Positions 57,842 to 64,000 of a DNA stretch of 64,000 bases are shown piece by piece. The notes below the pieces were generated by a model that did not search any database, had not been told where the DNA came from, and was given only the letters and a program-made list of their open reading frames with translations. Within the stretch, counting starts at the first letter, position 1. Each line of letters starts with the position of its first letter. The translations under genes were made by a program, and so were the position numbers. This DNA comes from JAJTHJ01 sp046316025 (GTDB taxonomy: Bacteria; Pseudomonadota; Gammaproteobacteria; Burkholderiales; Burkholderiaceae_F), in the NCBI GenBank assembly GCA_046316025.1, contig JBKCXU010000068.1, forward strand, positions 16,868 through 80,867, read 5' to 3'.

Positions 57842-58453
57842 ATGCCTACCACTACCTCGCTGCCCGCTCCGCTGCGCCGCCACTTCGACCGGCACGGCCC
57901 GCTGCGCGCCCGCGAGTTGCAAGCGCGCGGCGTGTCGCGCGTCCAGGCGGCGCGCTGGGTCGCGGGCGGGGTGCTGCAACGGCTGGCGCGCGGCCTGTAC
58001 GCGCCGGCGCACTACGAGCCGAACGAGCACATCGCGCTCGTTGCCGTCGCGCGCCGCGCGCCGCAAACGGTGTTTTGCCTGCTGACCGCGCTGCGCCTGC
58101 ACGAACTCACCACGCAGGCGCCGTTCGAGGTCTGGGTTGCTCTGCCGGCCAAGGCGCGCGTGCCGCGGCTGGACTGGCCGCCGCTGCGGGTGACGCGCTT
58201 TTCCGAGCCGACACTCGCCGCGGGCTTGGAAACCCGCCGGATCGACGGCGTGGCGCTGCGCGTGACCTCGGTGGCCAAGACGGTGGCCGATTGCTTCAAG
58301 TTCCGCAACAAGGTCGGGCTGGACGTTGCGCTGGAGGCGTTGCGCGAAGTCTGCCGCGCGCGTCGCGCCAGCAATGAAGAACTGTGGCGCTACGCGCGGC
58401 TGTGCCGGGTGGAGTCGGTGATGCGGCCTTACATGGAAGCGATCGCGGGGTGA
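57842..58453 (+). CDS. AbiEi-family antitoxin (type IV TA)
   Basis: 203 residues. An N-terminal winged-helix region (about 1-70; PLRARELQARGVSRVQAARW followed by VAGGVLQRLARGLYAPA) matches the AbiEi/transcriptional-regulator antitoxin domain. The C-terminal part contains RIDGVALRVTSVAKTVADCF and KFRNKVGLDVALEALRE, also typical. Type IV antitoxins repress their own operon and counter the toxin without direct binding. The 102-bp upstream gap is AT-richer than the surroundings (around 57805-57840) and probably holds the promoter/operator. Confidence 0.88.
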   Translation: MPTTTSLPAPLRRHFDRHGPLRARELQARGVSRVQAARWVAGGVLQRLARGLYAPAHYEPNEHIALVAVARRAPQTVFCLLTALRLHELTTQAPFEVWVALPAKARVPRLDWPPLRVTRFSEPTLAAGLETRRIDGVALRVTSVAKTVADCFKFRNKVGLDVALEALREVCRARRASNEELWRYARLCRVESVMRPYMEAIAG

Positions 58454-59340
58454 ACGCGGGTGCCGCCTCTGCCGCTCGCGCGGCATCGTTGCGCGCGCGC
58501 CTGCTGGCGCTGGCACAAGCGCGTGGCGAGGATTTCAGTCTGCTGCTGAACCGCTATGGCACCGAGCGCCTGCTGCACCGGCTGTCGTTGTCGCCGCTGC
58601 GCGAGCGCTTTGTACTAAAGGGCGCGTTGTTGTTCGATCTGTGGTTTGCCGCGCCGCACCGCCCGACGCGCGATGCCGATCTGCTCGGCTTCGGCCCGGC
58701 CGATGCCGAGGCGCTGGCGTTGGCGGTGCGGTCGCTGTGCATCATCGAGGCCGACGACGGCATGGTCTACGACCCCGCCAGCCTGCGTATCGAGGCGATT
58801 CGCGCGGAGGCCAACTACGGCGGGCTGCGCGCCACCCTCGGCGGCACGCTGGGTCGTGCCCGCTGTGCGGTGCAGTTGGACGTGGGCTTTGGCGACGTGG
58901 TCACGCCCGCGGCGACCGAAACCGAACTGCCGCCACTCTTGTCTGGGATCGCGGCAACGCGCTTGCGGGTGTATCCGCGCGAGACCGTAGTGGCGGAGAA
59001 GCTCGATGCGATGGTCGTGCTCGCGCTCGGAAACAGTCGCATGAAGGACTACTACGACCTGGACGCGCTGCGGCGCGAGGGGCGCATCGACCGCGATCTG
59101 CTGGCCGCGGCGATCGCTGCCACCTTCGCACGGCGCGGCACGCCGTTGCCGACGGGCCTGCCGCTTGGCCTGACTGAAGAGTTCGTGACCGATTCGGTCA
59201 AGCGTGCGCAGTGGTCGGCGTTTGTCGGCAAGAACCGACTGCAAGCGGCGGAACTCGACCGCGTTGTCCACGATCTCGCAGAGTGGCTGGCGCCGGTGCT
59301 GGAGCAGGCACGGCGGCTCGCGGCGGCGCGCGACCCGTAG
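58450..59340 (+). CDS. AbiEii-family nucleotidyltransferase toxin
   Basis: 296 residues from a GTG at 58450 that overlaps the antitoxin stop by 4 nt. The nucleotidyltransferase motif is FVLKGALLFDLWF with PTRDADLLGFGPADAEAL (the D-x-D pair), then PRETVVAEKLDAMVVLALGN and SRMKDYYDLDAL, the conserved AbiEii end motifs. Homologues modify tRNA acceptor stems and arrest growth or abort phage infection. Intact motifs suggest activity. Gene order and coupling fit a bicistronic AbiE module. Confidence 0.9.
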   Translation: MNAGAASAARAASLRARLLALAQARGEDFSLLLNRYGTERLLHRLSLSPLRERFVLKGALLFDLWFAAPHRPTRDADLLGFGPADAEALALAVRSLCIIEADDGMVYDPASLRIEAIRAEANYGGLRATLGGTLGRARCAVQLDVGFGDVVTPAATETELPPLLSGIAATRLRVYPRETVVAEKLDAMVVLALGNSRMKDYYDLDALRREGRIDRDLLAAAIAATFARRGTPLPTGLPLGLTEEFVTDSVKRAQWSAFVGKNRLQAAELDRVVHDLAEWLAPVLEQARRLAAARDP

Positions 59341-59573
59341 CCAAGCCAAACTCGCTTGCAGCGCCCGCGGCCCCCGGGTGTGCTTGCGCCGAGCGAGGAC
59401 GAGCGCAAGGTGGCCAAGCTGCGGTGAGCATCACGGCCGCGGCGGCGAGCTTGGATGGCGCCATCGTGACCTTCGTGCTGCCGCGGGCGAGCGGCGTGTT
59501 TCTCGGTGCGCTGGCGGTCGCGCTCGGCCTGCGCAATGCGGCCTGCATGACCTACTGACCACTATGGGCGCGG
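59341..59573. other. Intergenic region after the AbiE pair
   Basis: 233 bp between convergent genes. A 44-codon open frame at about 59427-59558 (GTG start, hydrophobic, ending RNAACMTY) has no recognisable family and may be a gene remnant. No terminator hairpin with a U-tract was seen. Confidence 0.4.
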
Positions 59574-60572
59574 TCACGCGGTGCAGCCCGACTCGACCGT
59601 CGCTGCGGCGAGCGGCACCGGTCGCGGGATCGTGTAGCCGTACTTGGCGGCGGTCAGTTCCGCCAGGATCGACACGGCAATCTCCGGCGGCGTGCGCGCG
59701 CCGTTTTTCAGCCCCACGGGGCCGTGCAGCCGCGCGAGTTGTGCAGGCGTCACCTCGAACTCCACCAGCCGTGTGCGGCGCTTGTCCTGCGTGCGCTGTG
59801 AGCCGATCGCGCCGACATAGAAGGCGTCGGACTTCAGCGCCTCCATCAGCGCCAGATCGTCGAGCTTGGGGTCGTGCGTGAGCGCGACGATGGCGGTGTT
59901 GGTATCGGGCTTGAAGTCGAGCACCGTGTCGTCGGGCATCGTGCGCAAGAGCGTGGTGCCGGGCACGTGCCAAGAGTCGGCGTACTCGGCGCGCGGGTCG
60001 CAGATCGTCACCGTGTAGTCGAGCGCGATCGCCATCGTCGCGACGAAGTGCGTCAACTGCCCGGCGCCGATCACCAGCAGCCGCAGCCGCGGGCCGTGCA
60101 CGGAGATCAGCTCGTCGTCGGTGGCGATCAGCACGTCGCGGCCGGTGCCGGGTTGCAGCGTGACGGCGCCGGTCTTCATGTCGAGCCGGCGCAGCGTCTG
60201 CTGGCCGCCTTCGACACGTGCCAGCAGTTCGGCCGTTTGCGACTGTGGCCCCAGCGGCTCCAGAACGAGTTCGATGGTGCCGCCGCAGGGCAGGCCGAAG
60301 CGGAAGGCTTCTTCGGCGGTGATGCCGTACTTCACGCGCTCGGGCCGCGCGGCGGCGGCGGCGTTGCTGCGCACCCGCTCGACGAGGTCGTCTTCGATGC
60401 AACCGCCGGAAACGGAACCCACCACCAGTCCGTCGCCGCGGATCGCCACCAGCGCGCCGACCGGCCGCGGCGCCGAGCCCCAGGTGCGGACGATGGTGCC
60501 GAGCACGGCGCGCTGCTCTGCGCGCAACCACTCGTCGGCCTTCTTGAGCACTTGCACGTCGACGTTGTCCAT
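59574..60572 (-). CDS. XdhC/CoxI-family molybdenum hydroxylase maturation factor
   Basis: 332 residues. The N-terminal XdhC domain is GTIVRTWGSAPRPVGALVAI with the conserved VGSVSGGCIEDDLVER. The C-terminal Rossmann domain has LLVIGAGQLTHFVATMAIAL and DPKLDDLALMEALKSDAFYV, ending IGSQRTQDKRR. XdhC proteins bind molybdenum cofactor and help its sulfuration before insertion into xanthine-dehydrogenase-like enzymes. It is divergent from the 2Fe-2S subunit gene; the 172-bp gap should hold both promoters. Confidence 0.92.
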   Translation of the reverse strand: MDNVDVQVLKKADEWLRAEQRAVLGTIVRTWGSAPRPVGALVAIRGDGLVVGSVSGGCIEDDLVERVRSNAAAAARPERVKYGITAEEAFRFGLPCGGTIELVLEPLGPQSQTAELLARVEGGQQTLRRLDMKTGAVTLQPGTGRDVLIATDDELISVHGPRLRLLVIGAGQLTHFVATMAIALDYTVTICDPRAEYADSWHVPGTTLLRTMPDDTVLDFKPDTNTAIVALTHDPKLDDLALMEALKSDAFYVGAIGSQRTQDKRRTRLVEFEVTPAQLARLHGPVGLKNGARTPPEIAVSILAELTAAKYGYTIPRPVPLAAATVESGCTA

Positions 60573-60744
60573 CGCCGTCTCCCGCTATGTTCTGTCGCAA
60601 ATTCTAGGCGGCGCTGCGGTGCAGCACATCTGTCATCAATGCGCGCTTGCGCGCCGCCGCGCGCCGCGAGTAATCTGACCCCGACGCCGCCACTAAAGCA
60701 AAGCAAAGCGCGGCGCGTTCCAAACCCCGAACAAGGAGACGCAA

Positions 60745-61218
60745 GTGAAAGTCCCGCTGTCGCTGCGGGTCAACGGCAAGGCTGTCTCAGCCGAAGTTGA
60801 ACCCGATACCCTGCTGTCCACCTTCATCCGCGAACACCTCGCGCTCACCGGCACCCACGTCGGCTGCGATACCGGCCAATGCGGCGCCTGCACCGTGCAC
60901 GTCAACGGCCGCGCGGCCAAGAGCTGCAACCTGCTGGCCGCGCAGATGCACGGGGCGGAGGTGACGACCATCGAAGGCATCACGCCCGCCGACGGCTCGC
61001 TGCACCCGATGCAGGCGGCGTTCAAGGCCTGCCACGGCCTGCAATGCGGCTTCTGCACGCCCGGCATGGTGATGAGCGCGATCGACCTCGTGCAGCACTG
61101 GCCGCACGGCAGCGAGGCCGAAGTGCGTGAGGGGCTGGAGGGCAACTACTGCCGCTGCACCGGCTACCAGAACATCGTCCGTGCGGTGATGCAGGGCGCG
61201 AAGGCGATGGGGGTTTGA
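60745..61218 (+). CDS. Molybdenum hydroxylase 2Fe-2S subunit (CoxS-like)
   Basis: 157 residues with two [2Fe-2S] sites. The plant-type ferredoxin motif is GCDTGQCGACTVHVNGRAAK with SCN. The helical-bundle site is QCGFCTPGMVMSAIDL and NYCRCTGYQNIVRA. It passes electrons from the molybdenum subunit encoded downstream. AAGGAG about nine bases before the ATG is a good ribosome-binding site. A palindromic repeat element separates it from the large subunit gene. Confidence 0.94.
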   Translation: MKVPLSLRVNGKAVSAEVEPDTLLSTFIREHLALTGTHVGCDTGQCGACTVHVNGRAAKSCNLLAAQMHGAEVTTIEGITPADGSLHPMQAAFKACHGLQCGFCTPGMVMSAIDLVQHWPHGSEAEVREGLEGNYCRCTGYQNIVRAVMQGAKAMGV

Positions 61219-61228
61219 CCGGTGGGCG

Positions 61229-61334
61229 GCGGTCTTCCCTCACCCGGCTGCTGCGCAGCCACCCTCTCCCGGTGGGAGAGGGAAAGACACGCGCCTCTCC
61301 CTCCGGGAGAGGGGTTGGGGTGAGGGAAGACCGC
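61229..61334. repeat. Palindromic element with 17-bp inverted ends, between coxS and coxL genes
   Basis: 106 bp bounded by perfect 17-bp inverted repeats GCGGTCTTCCCTCACCC (61229-61245) and GGGTGAGGGAAGACCGC (61318-61334). Inside are a GGCTGC/GCAGCC hairpin and two palindromes, CCCTCTCCC/GGGAGAGGG (61262-61282) and CCTCTCCC/GGGAGAGG (61294-61311). It has no coding capacity. It is the same repeat family as at the ends of the metG insertion. Confidence 0.88.
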
Positions 61335-61387
61335 GGCCACAGCGTTGCAACCACCCATCGAGGCGAGAACCAACGGAGACGACACTC

Positions 61388-63751
61388 ATGAACGATCCCA
61401 AACCCGGATTCATCGGCCGCGCCGTCGAGCGCAAGGAGGACTACCGCTTCCTTGCCGGCGTCGGCCAGTACACCGACGACGTGACGCTGCCCAAGCAGAG
61501 TTTCGCCGTCTTCCTGCGCAGCCCGCACGCGCACGCGAAGATCTTGTCCATCGACACCACGGCGGCAATGCAGGCGCCCGGCGTGCTCGGCATCTATACC
61601 GGCAAGGACATGGCTGGCATCGGCGGGCTGCCTTGCGGCTGGCAGATCAACTCGCTCGACGGCAGCCCGATGAAGGAGCCCAAGCACCCGGTGTTGGCCG
61701 AAGACAAGGTGCGCTACGTGGGCGACCATGTGGCACTCGTCGTGGCCGAGTCGCTGCCGCAGGCCAAGACCGCGGCCGGGCTGATCGAGGTGGACTACGA
61801 GGTGCTGCCGGCGGTGGTCGATACCGCCACCGCCGACAAGGCGCCCGCCGCCGTGCACGACATCGCGCCCGACAACGTCTGCTACGTCTGGGGCATTGGC
61901 GACAGGGCCGCCACCGACGCGGCGATGGCCGGCGCCGCGCACGTCACCAAACTCAGCTTCATCAACAACCGGTTGATCCCCAACGCGATCGAGCCGCGCG
62001 CCGCCAACGCGATGTACTCGCGCGCCGACGACAGCTACACGCTGTACGTCTCCAACCAGAACCCGCACGTCGAGCGGCTGCTGATGACGGCCTTCGTGCT
62101 CGGCCTGCCCGAGCACAAGGTGCGCGTGATCGCGCCCGACGTGGGCGGCGGCTTCGGCTCCAAGATTTACCTGTACGCGGAAGAGACCGCGCTGGTCTGG
62201 GCGAGCAAGCGCGTCGGCCGGCCGATCAAGTGGACGGCCGAGCGCAGCGAGAGTTTTCTCTCCGACGCGCATGGCCGCGACCATGTGACGACTGCGGAAC
62301 TCGGATTGGACAAGGACGGCAAATTCGTCGCGCTGCGCGTGCACACGACGGCCAACATGGGCGCGTACCTGTCCACGTTTGCCTCGTGCATCCCGACGAT
62401 TCTTTACGCCACACTATTGGCCGGCCAGTACGCCACACCGGCGATCTACTGCGAGGTCAAGGCAGTGTTCACCAACACCGCGCCGGTGGACGCCTATCGC
62501 GGCGCGGGTCGGCCCGAGGCGACCTACGTGGTCGAGCGCATCGTCGAGACCGCCGCGCGCGAAGTGGGCATCGACCCCGCCGAACTGCGCCGCCGCAACT
62601 TCATCCACAGCTTCCCCTACGCCACTCCGGTGGGATTGACCTACGACACCGGCGACTACGAGGCCACGTTGAAGCGCGTGCTCGAACTCGGCGACGTGGC
62701 GGGCTTTGCCGCCCGCAAGGCGGCGAGCGCCAAAAAGGGCCTGCTGCGCGGTATCGGCTACTCCTGCTACATCGAAGCCTGCGGGCTGGCGCCGAGCAAC
62801 ATCGCCGGCGCTCTTGGCGCGCGCGCGGGCCTCTTTGAAGCTGGTGAGGTGCGCGTGCATCCGACCGGCAAGGTGACCGTCTTCACCGGCTCGCACTCGC
62901 ACGGGCAGGGGCACGAGACCACCTTCGCGCAAGTGGTCGCCGACAAGCTCGGCATCGGCATCGACGACATCGACATCCAGCACGGCGACACCGGCAAGAT
63001 CCTGTTTGGCATGGGCACCTACGGCTCGCGCTCGATTGCCGTGGGCGGCACCGCCATCGTCAAGGCGCTGGACAAGGTGATCGCCAAGGGCAAGAAGATC
63101 GCAGCGCATCTGCTGGAGGCGAGCGACGCCGATATCGAATTCAGCAACGGCGAGTTCCGCGTCGCGGGCACCGACCGCAAGAAGGCGTTTGCCGAGGTCT
63201 CGCTCGCCGCCTACGTGCCGCACAACTACCCGCTCGACAAGCTGGAGCCGGGCCTCAATGAAAACGCCTTCTACGACCCGACCAACTTCACCTATCCCGC
63301 CGGCTCCTACGTGTGCGAGGTGGAAGTCGACCCGGCCACGGGCGTCGTGCGGCTCGACCGCTTTGCTGCCTGCGACGACTTCGGCAACGTGATCAACCCG
63401 ATGATCGTCGAAGGGCAGGTGCACGGCGGGCTGGCCCAGGGTATCGGCCAGGCCTTGCTCGAAGGCTGCGTCTACGACGCCGAGGGGCAGTTGCTCACCG
63501 GCTCGTTCCAGGACTATGCGCTGCCGCGCGCCGACGACCTGCCGCACTTCATCGTGGAGACTGCCAAGGGCACGCCCTGCACGCACAACCCGCTGGGTGT
63601 GAAGGGCTGCGGCGAGGCGGGCGCGATCGGCTCGCCGGCGGCGGTGATCAACGCGGTCACCGATGCGCTGTGGCACCTGGGCATCCGCGACGTGCCGATG
63701 CCGGCCACGCCGTATGGCGTGTGGAAGACCCTTCAGGCCGCCAAGCACTAA
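61388..63751 (+). CDS. Molybdenum hydroxylase large subunit (CoxL/aldehyde-oxidase-like, form II)
   Basis: 787 residues of the xanthine dehydrogenase/CO dehydrogenase molybdopterin subunit family. The active-site loop reads VDAYRGAGRPEATYVVERIV: AYRGAGR, the signature of CoxL form II-type proteins, not the AYRCSFR of true aerobic CO dehydrogenase. The catalytic Glu lies in LGVKGCGEAGAIGSPAAVIN near the C-terminus, and DVGGGFGSKIYLYAEE is a cofactor-binding motif. The substrate (aldehyde, aromatic or N-heterocycle) is unknown. No FAD subunit gene is found within the window. Confidence 0.93.
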   Translation: MNDPKPGFIGRAVERKEDYRFLAGVGQYTDDVTLPKQSFAVFLRSPHAHAKILSIDTTAAMQAPGVLGIYTGKDMAGIGGLPCGWQINSLDGSPMKEPKHPVLAEDKVRYVGDHVALVVAESLPQAKTAAGLIEVDYEVLPAVVDTATADKAPAAVHDIAPDNVCYVWGIGDRAATDAAMAGAAHVTKLSFINNRLIPNAIEPRAANAMYSRADDSYTLYVSNQNPHVERLLMTAFVLGLPEHKVRVIAPDVGGGFGSKIYLYAEETALVWASKRVGRPIKWTAERSESFLSDAHGRDHVTTAELGLDKDGKFVALRVHTTANMGAYLSTFASCIPTILYATLLAGQYATPAIYCEVKAVFTNTAPVDAYRGAGRPEATYVVERIVETAAREVGIDPAELRRRNFIHSFPYATPVGLTYDTGDYEATLKRVLELGDVAGFAARKAASAKKGLLRGIGYSCYIEACGLAPSNIAGALGARAGLFEAGEVRVHPTGKVTVFTGSHSHGQGHETTFAQVVADKLGIGIDDIDIQHGDTGKILFGMGTYGSRSIAVGGTAIVKALDKVIAKGKKIAAHLLEASDADIEFSNGEFRVAGTDRKKAFAEVSLAAYVPHNYPLDKLEPGLNENAFYDPTNFTYPAGSYVCEVEVDPATGVVRLDRFAACDDFGNVINPMIVEGQVHGGLAQGIGQALLEGCVYDAEGQLLTGSFQDYALPRADDLPHFIVETAKGTPCTHNPLGVKGCGEAGAIGSPAAVINAVTDALWHLGIRDVPMPATPYGVWKTLQAAKH

Positions 63752-63777
63752 CCGCGGCAACAGCATGCGCCGCTGTG

Positions 63778-63863
63778 CCCTCACCCGGCCGCTGTGCGGC
63801 CACCCGCGCGAGCGGGTCCGCTCCCCTCGCCCGCTTCGGCGGGAGAGGGGCCGGGGGTGAGGG
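63778..63863. repeat. Palindromic repeat element downstream of the coxL-like gene
   Basis: 86 bp with inverted ends CCCTCACCCGGCC (63778-63790) and GGCCGGGGGTGAGGG (at 63849-63863), a GGCCGC/GCGGCC hairpin and a partial CCCCTCGCCCG...CGGGAGAGGGG palindrome. It is a degenerate member of the family at 61229-61334. Confidence 0.8.
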
Positions 63864-63883
63864 CCAAGAGCGCCACTACGCGA

Positions 63884-64000
63884 ATGATCCCCTGGCTATC
63901 CGCAGACCAAGCCTTTCCCCCCATACGGACACGCCATCCCCCTACCAATTGGAATCACCCCGGCCGCCGCCCGGCGGTCCCCGTATCTCTTGTTCAGGGC
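63884..64000 (+). CDS. Possible partial gene, start only (Aat-like N-terminus?)
   Basis: 39 codons open to the window edge. The first residues, MIPWLSADQAFPPI, resemble the N-terminus of leucyl/phenylalanyl-tRNA--protein transferase (Aat), but the following residues do not continue the expected pattern (no GLLAAGGDLS-like segment). It could be a chance frame, a frameshifted gene, or a different protein. No clear ribosome-binding site is visible. Confidence 0.25.
   Translation, partial: MIPWLSADQAFPPIRTRHPPTNWNHPGRRPAVPVSLVQG

Larger units (their letters stand above)
63752..64000. other. Region downstream of the coxL-like gene to window end
   Basis: It contains the palindromic repeat at 63778-63863 and then a possible start of a new gene at 63884. 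No terminator with a U-tract was seen. Confidence 0.5.

Noticed and set aside
59211..59558. 115-codon frame across the AbiEii toxin 3' end and the following gap
   Set aside because: Most of it lies inside the toxin gene in another frame. Only the last 44 codons are intergenic and show no family.

Overview
The window is GC-rich, densely packed chromosomal DNA from a betaproteobacterium. The evidence is gene order rather than any single marker: rplU-rpmA-obgE-proB next to rppH-proS and ispB-tRNA-Pro, ampD-pilRS beside nrdAB, aroQ-accB-accC-prmA, RNB ribonuclease-tonB-aroE-mtgA, and a DUF3460 gene upstream of scpA are all arrangements I know from Burkholderiales/Rhodocyclales-type genomes. I cannot place the genus. 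Most of the window is core housekeeping DNA; accessory material sits mainly in the last third.

Layout. 1-4.7 kb: alaS, a GNAT acetyltransferase, a PfkB-type sugar/nucleoside kinase and yggT. 4.8-5.5 kb: two lysine/alanine-rich histone-H1-tail-like genes, one only 27 codons long. 6.0-10.1 kb: class Ia ribonucleotide reductase nrdAB, preceded by two NrdR-like boxes 31 bp apart. 10.4-15.2 kb: ampD, pilR, pilS, a PP0621-like zinc-ribbon protein and a CcsA-like assembly protein. 15.2-19.7 kb: ffh, a lytic transglycosylase, proS, rppH. 19.7-23.7 kb: proB, obgE, rpmA, rplU (leftward), ispB and tRNA-Pro(CGG) (rightward). 23.8-29.1 kb: a leftward run of DUF3426, prmA, accC, accB, aroQ, a TlpA thioredoxin and an unknown protein. 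29.2-39 kb: a rightward run of mpl, a YqiA esterase, an SDR, a YbaK deacylase, marC, an RNB exonuclease, tonB, aroE, mtgA and mgtE. 39-43.2 kb: a KTSC-domain protein, ubiD, a transglycosylase and an aminotransferase. 43.2-46.6 kb: a probable small RNA, maeB, and a barnase-like secreted RNase with a barstar-like inhibitor. 46.6-51 kb: an S9 peptidase, a TauE/SafE transporter, HicAB, scpA and DUF3460. 51-58 kb: a lipoprotein, a SulP transporter, metG, mrp/apbC and small proteins. 57.8-63.8 kb: an AbiE toxin-antitoxin pair and an xdhC/coxS/coxL-type molybdenum hydroxylase cluster.

Two observations stand out. First, metG carries an in-frame insertion of about 484 bp in the linker before its C-terminal tRNA-binding domain. 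It encodes a DUF559 (PD-(D/E)XK-like) endonuclease domain bounded by inverted copies of a palindromic repeat; related repeat elements without the nuclease flank coxL. This looks like a nuclease-bearing palindromic mobile unit that landed where an extra domain is tolerated. Second, the interval between the aminotransferase and maeB holds a compact leftward transcription unit: a perfect -35 TTGACA, 16-bp spacer, -10 TACTAT, then about 100 nt that fold into one long hairpin with a C/U-rich apical loop complementary to Shine-Dalgarno sequences, ending in a U-tract. It is a good candidate for a translation-inhibiting sRNA.

Several genes appear to use short-leader or leaderless promoters with a recurring -10-like TA(G/A)AATCG motif close to the start codon. 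No CRISPR array, rRNA or complete insertion sequence was seen.
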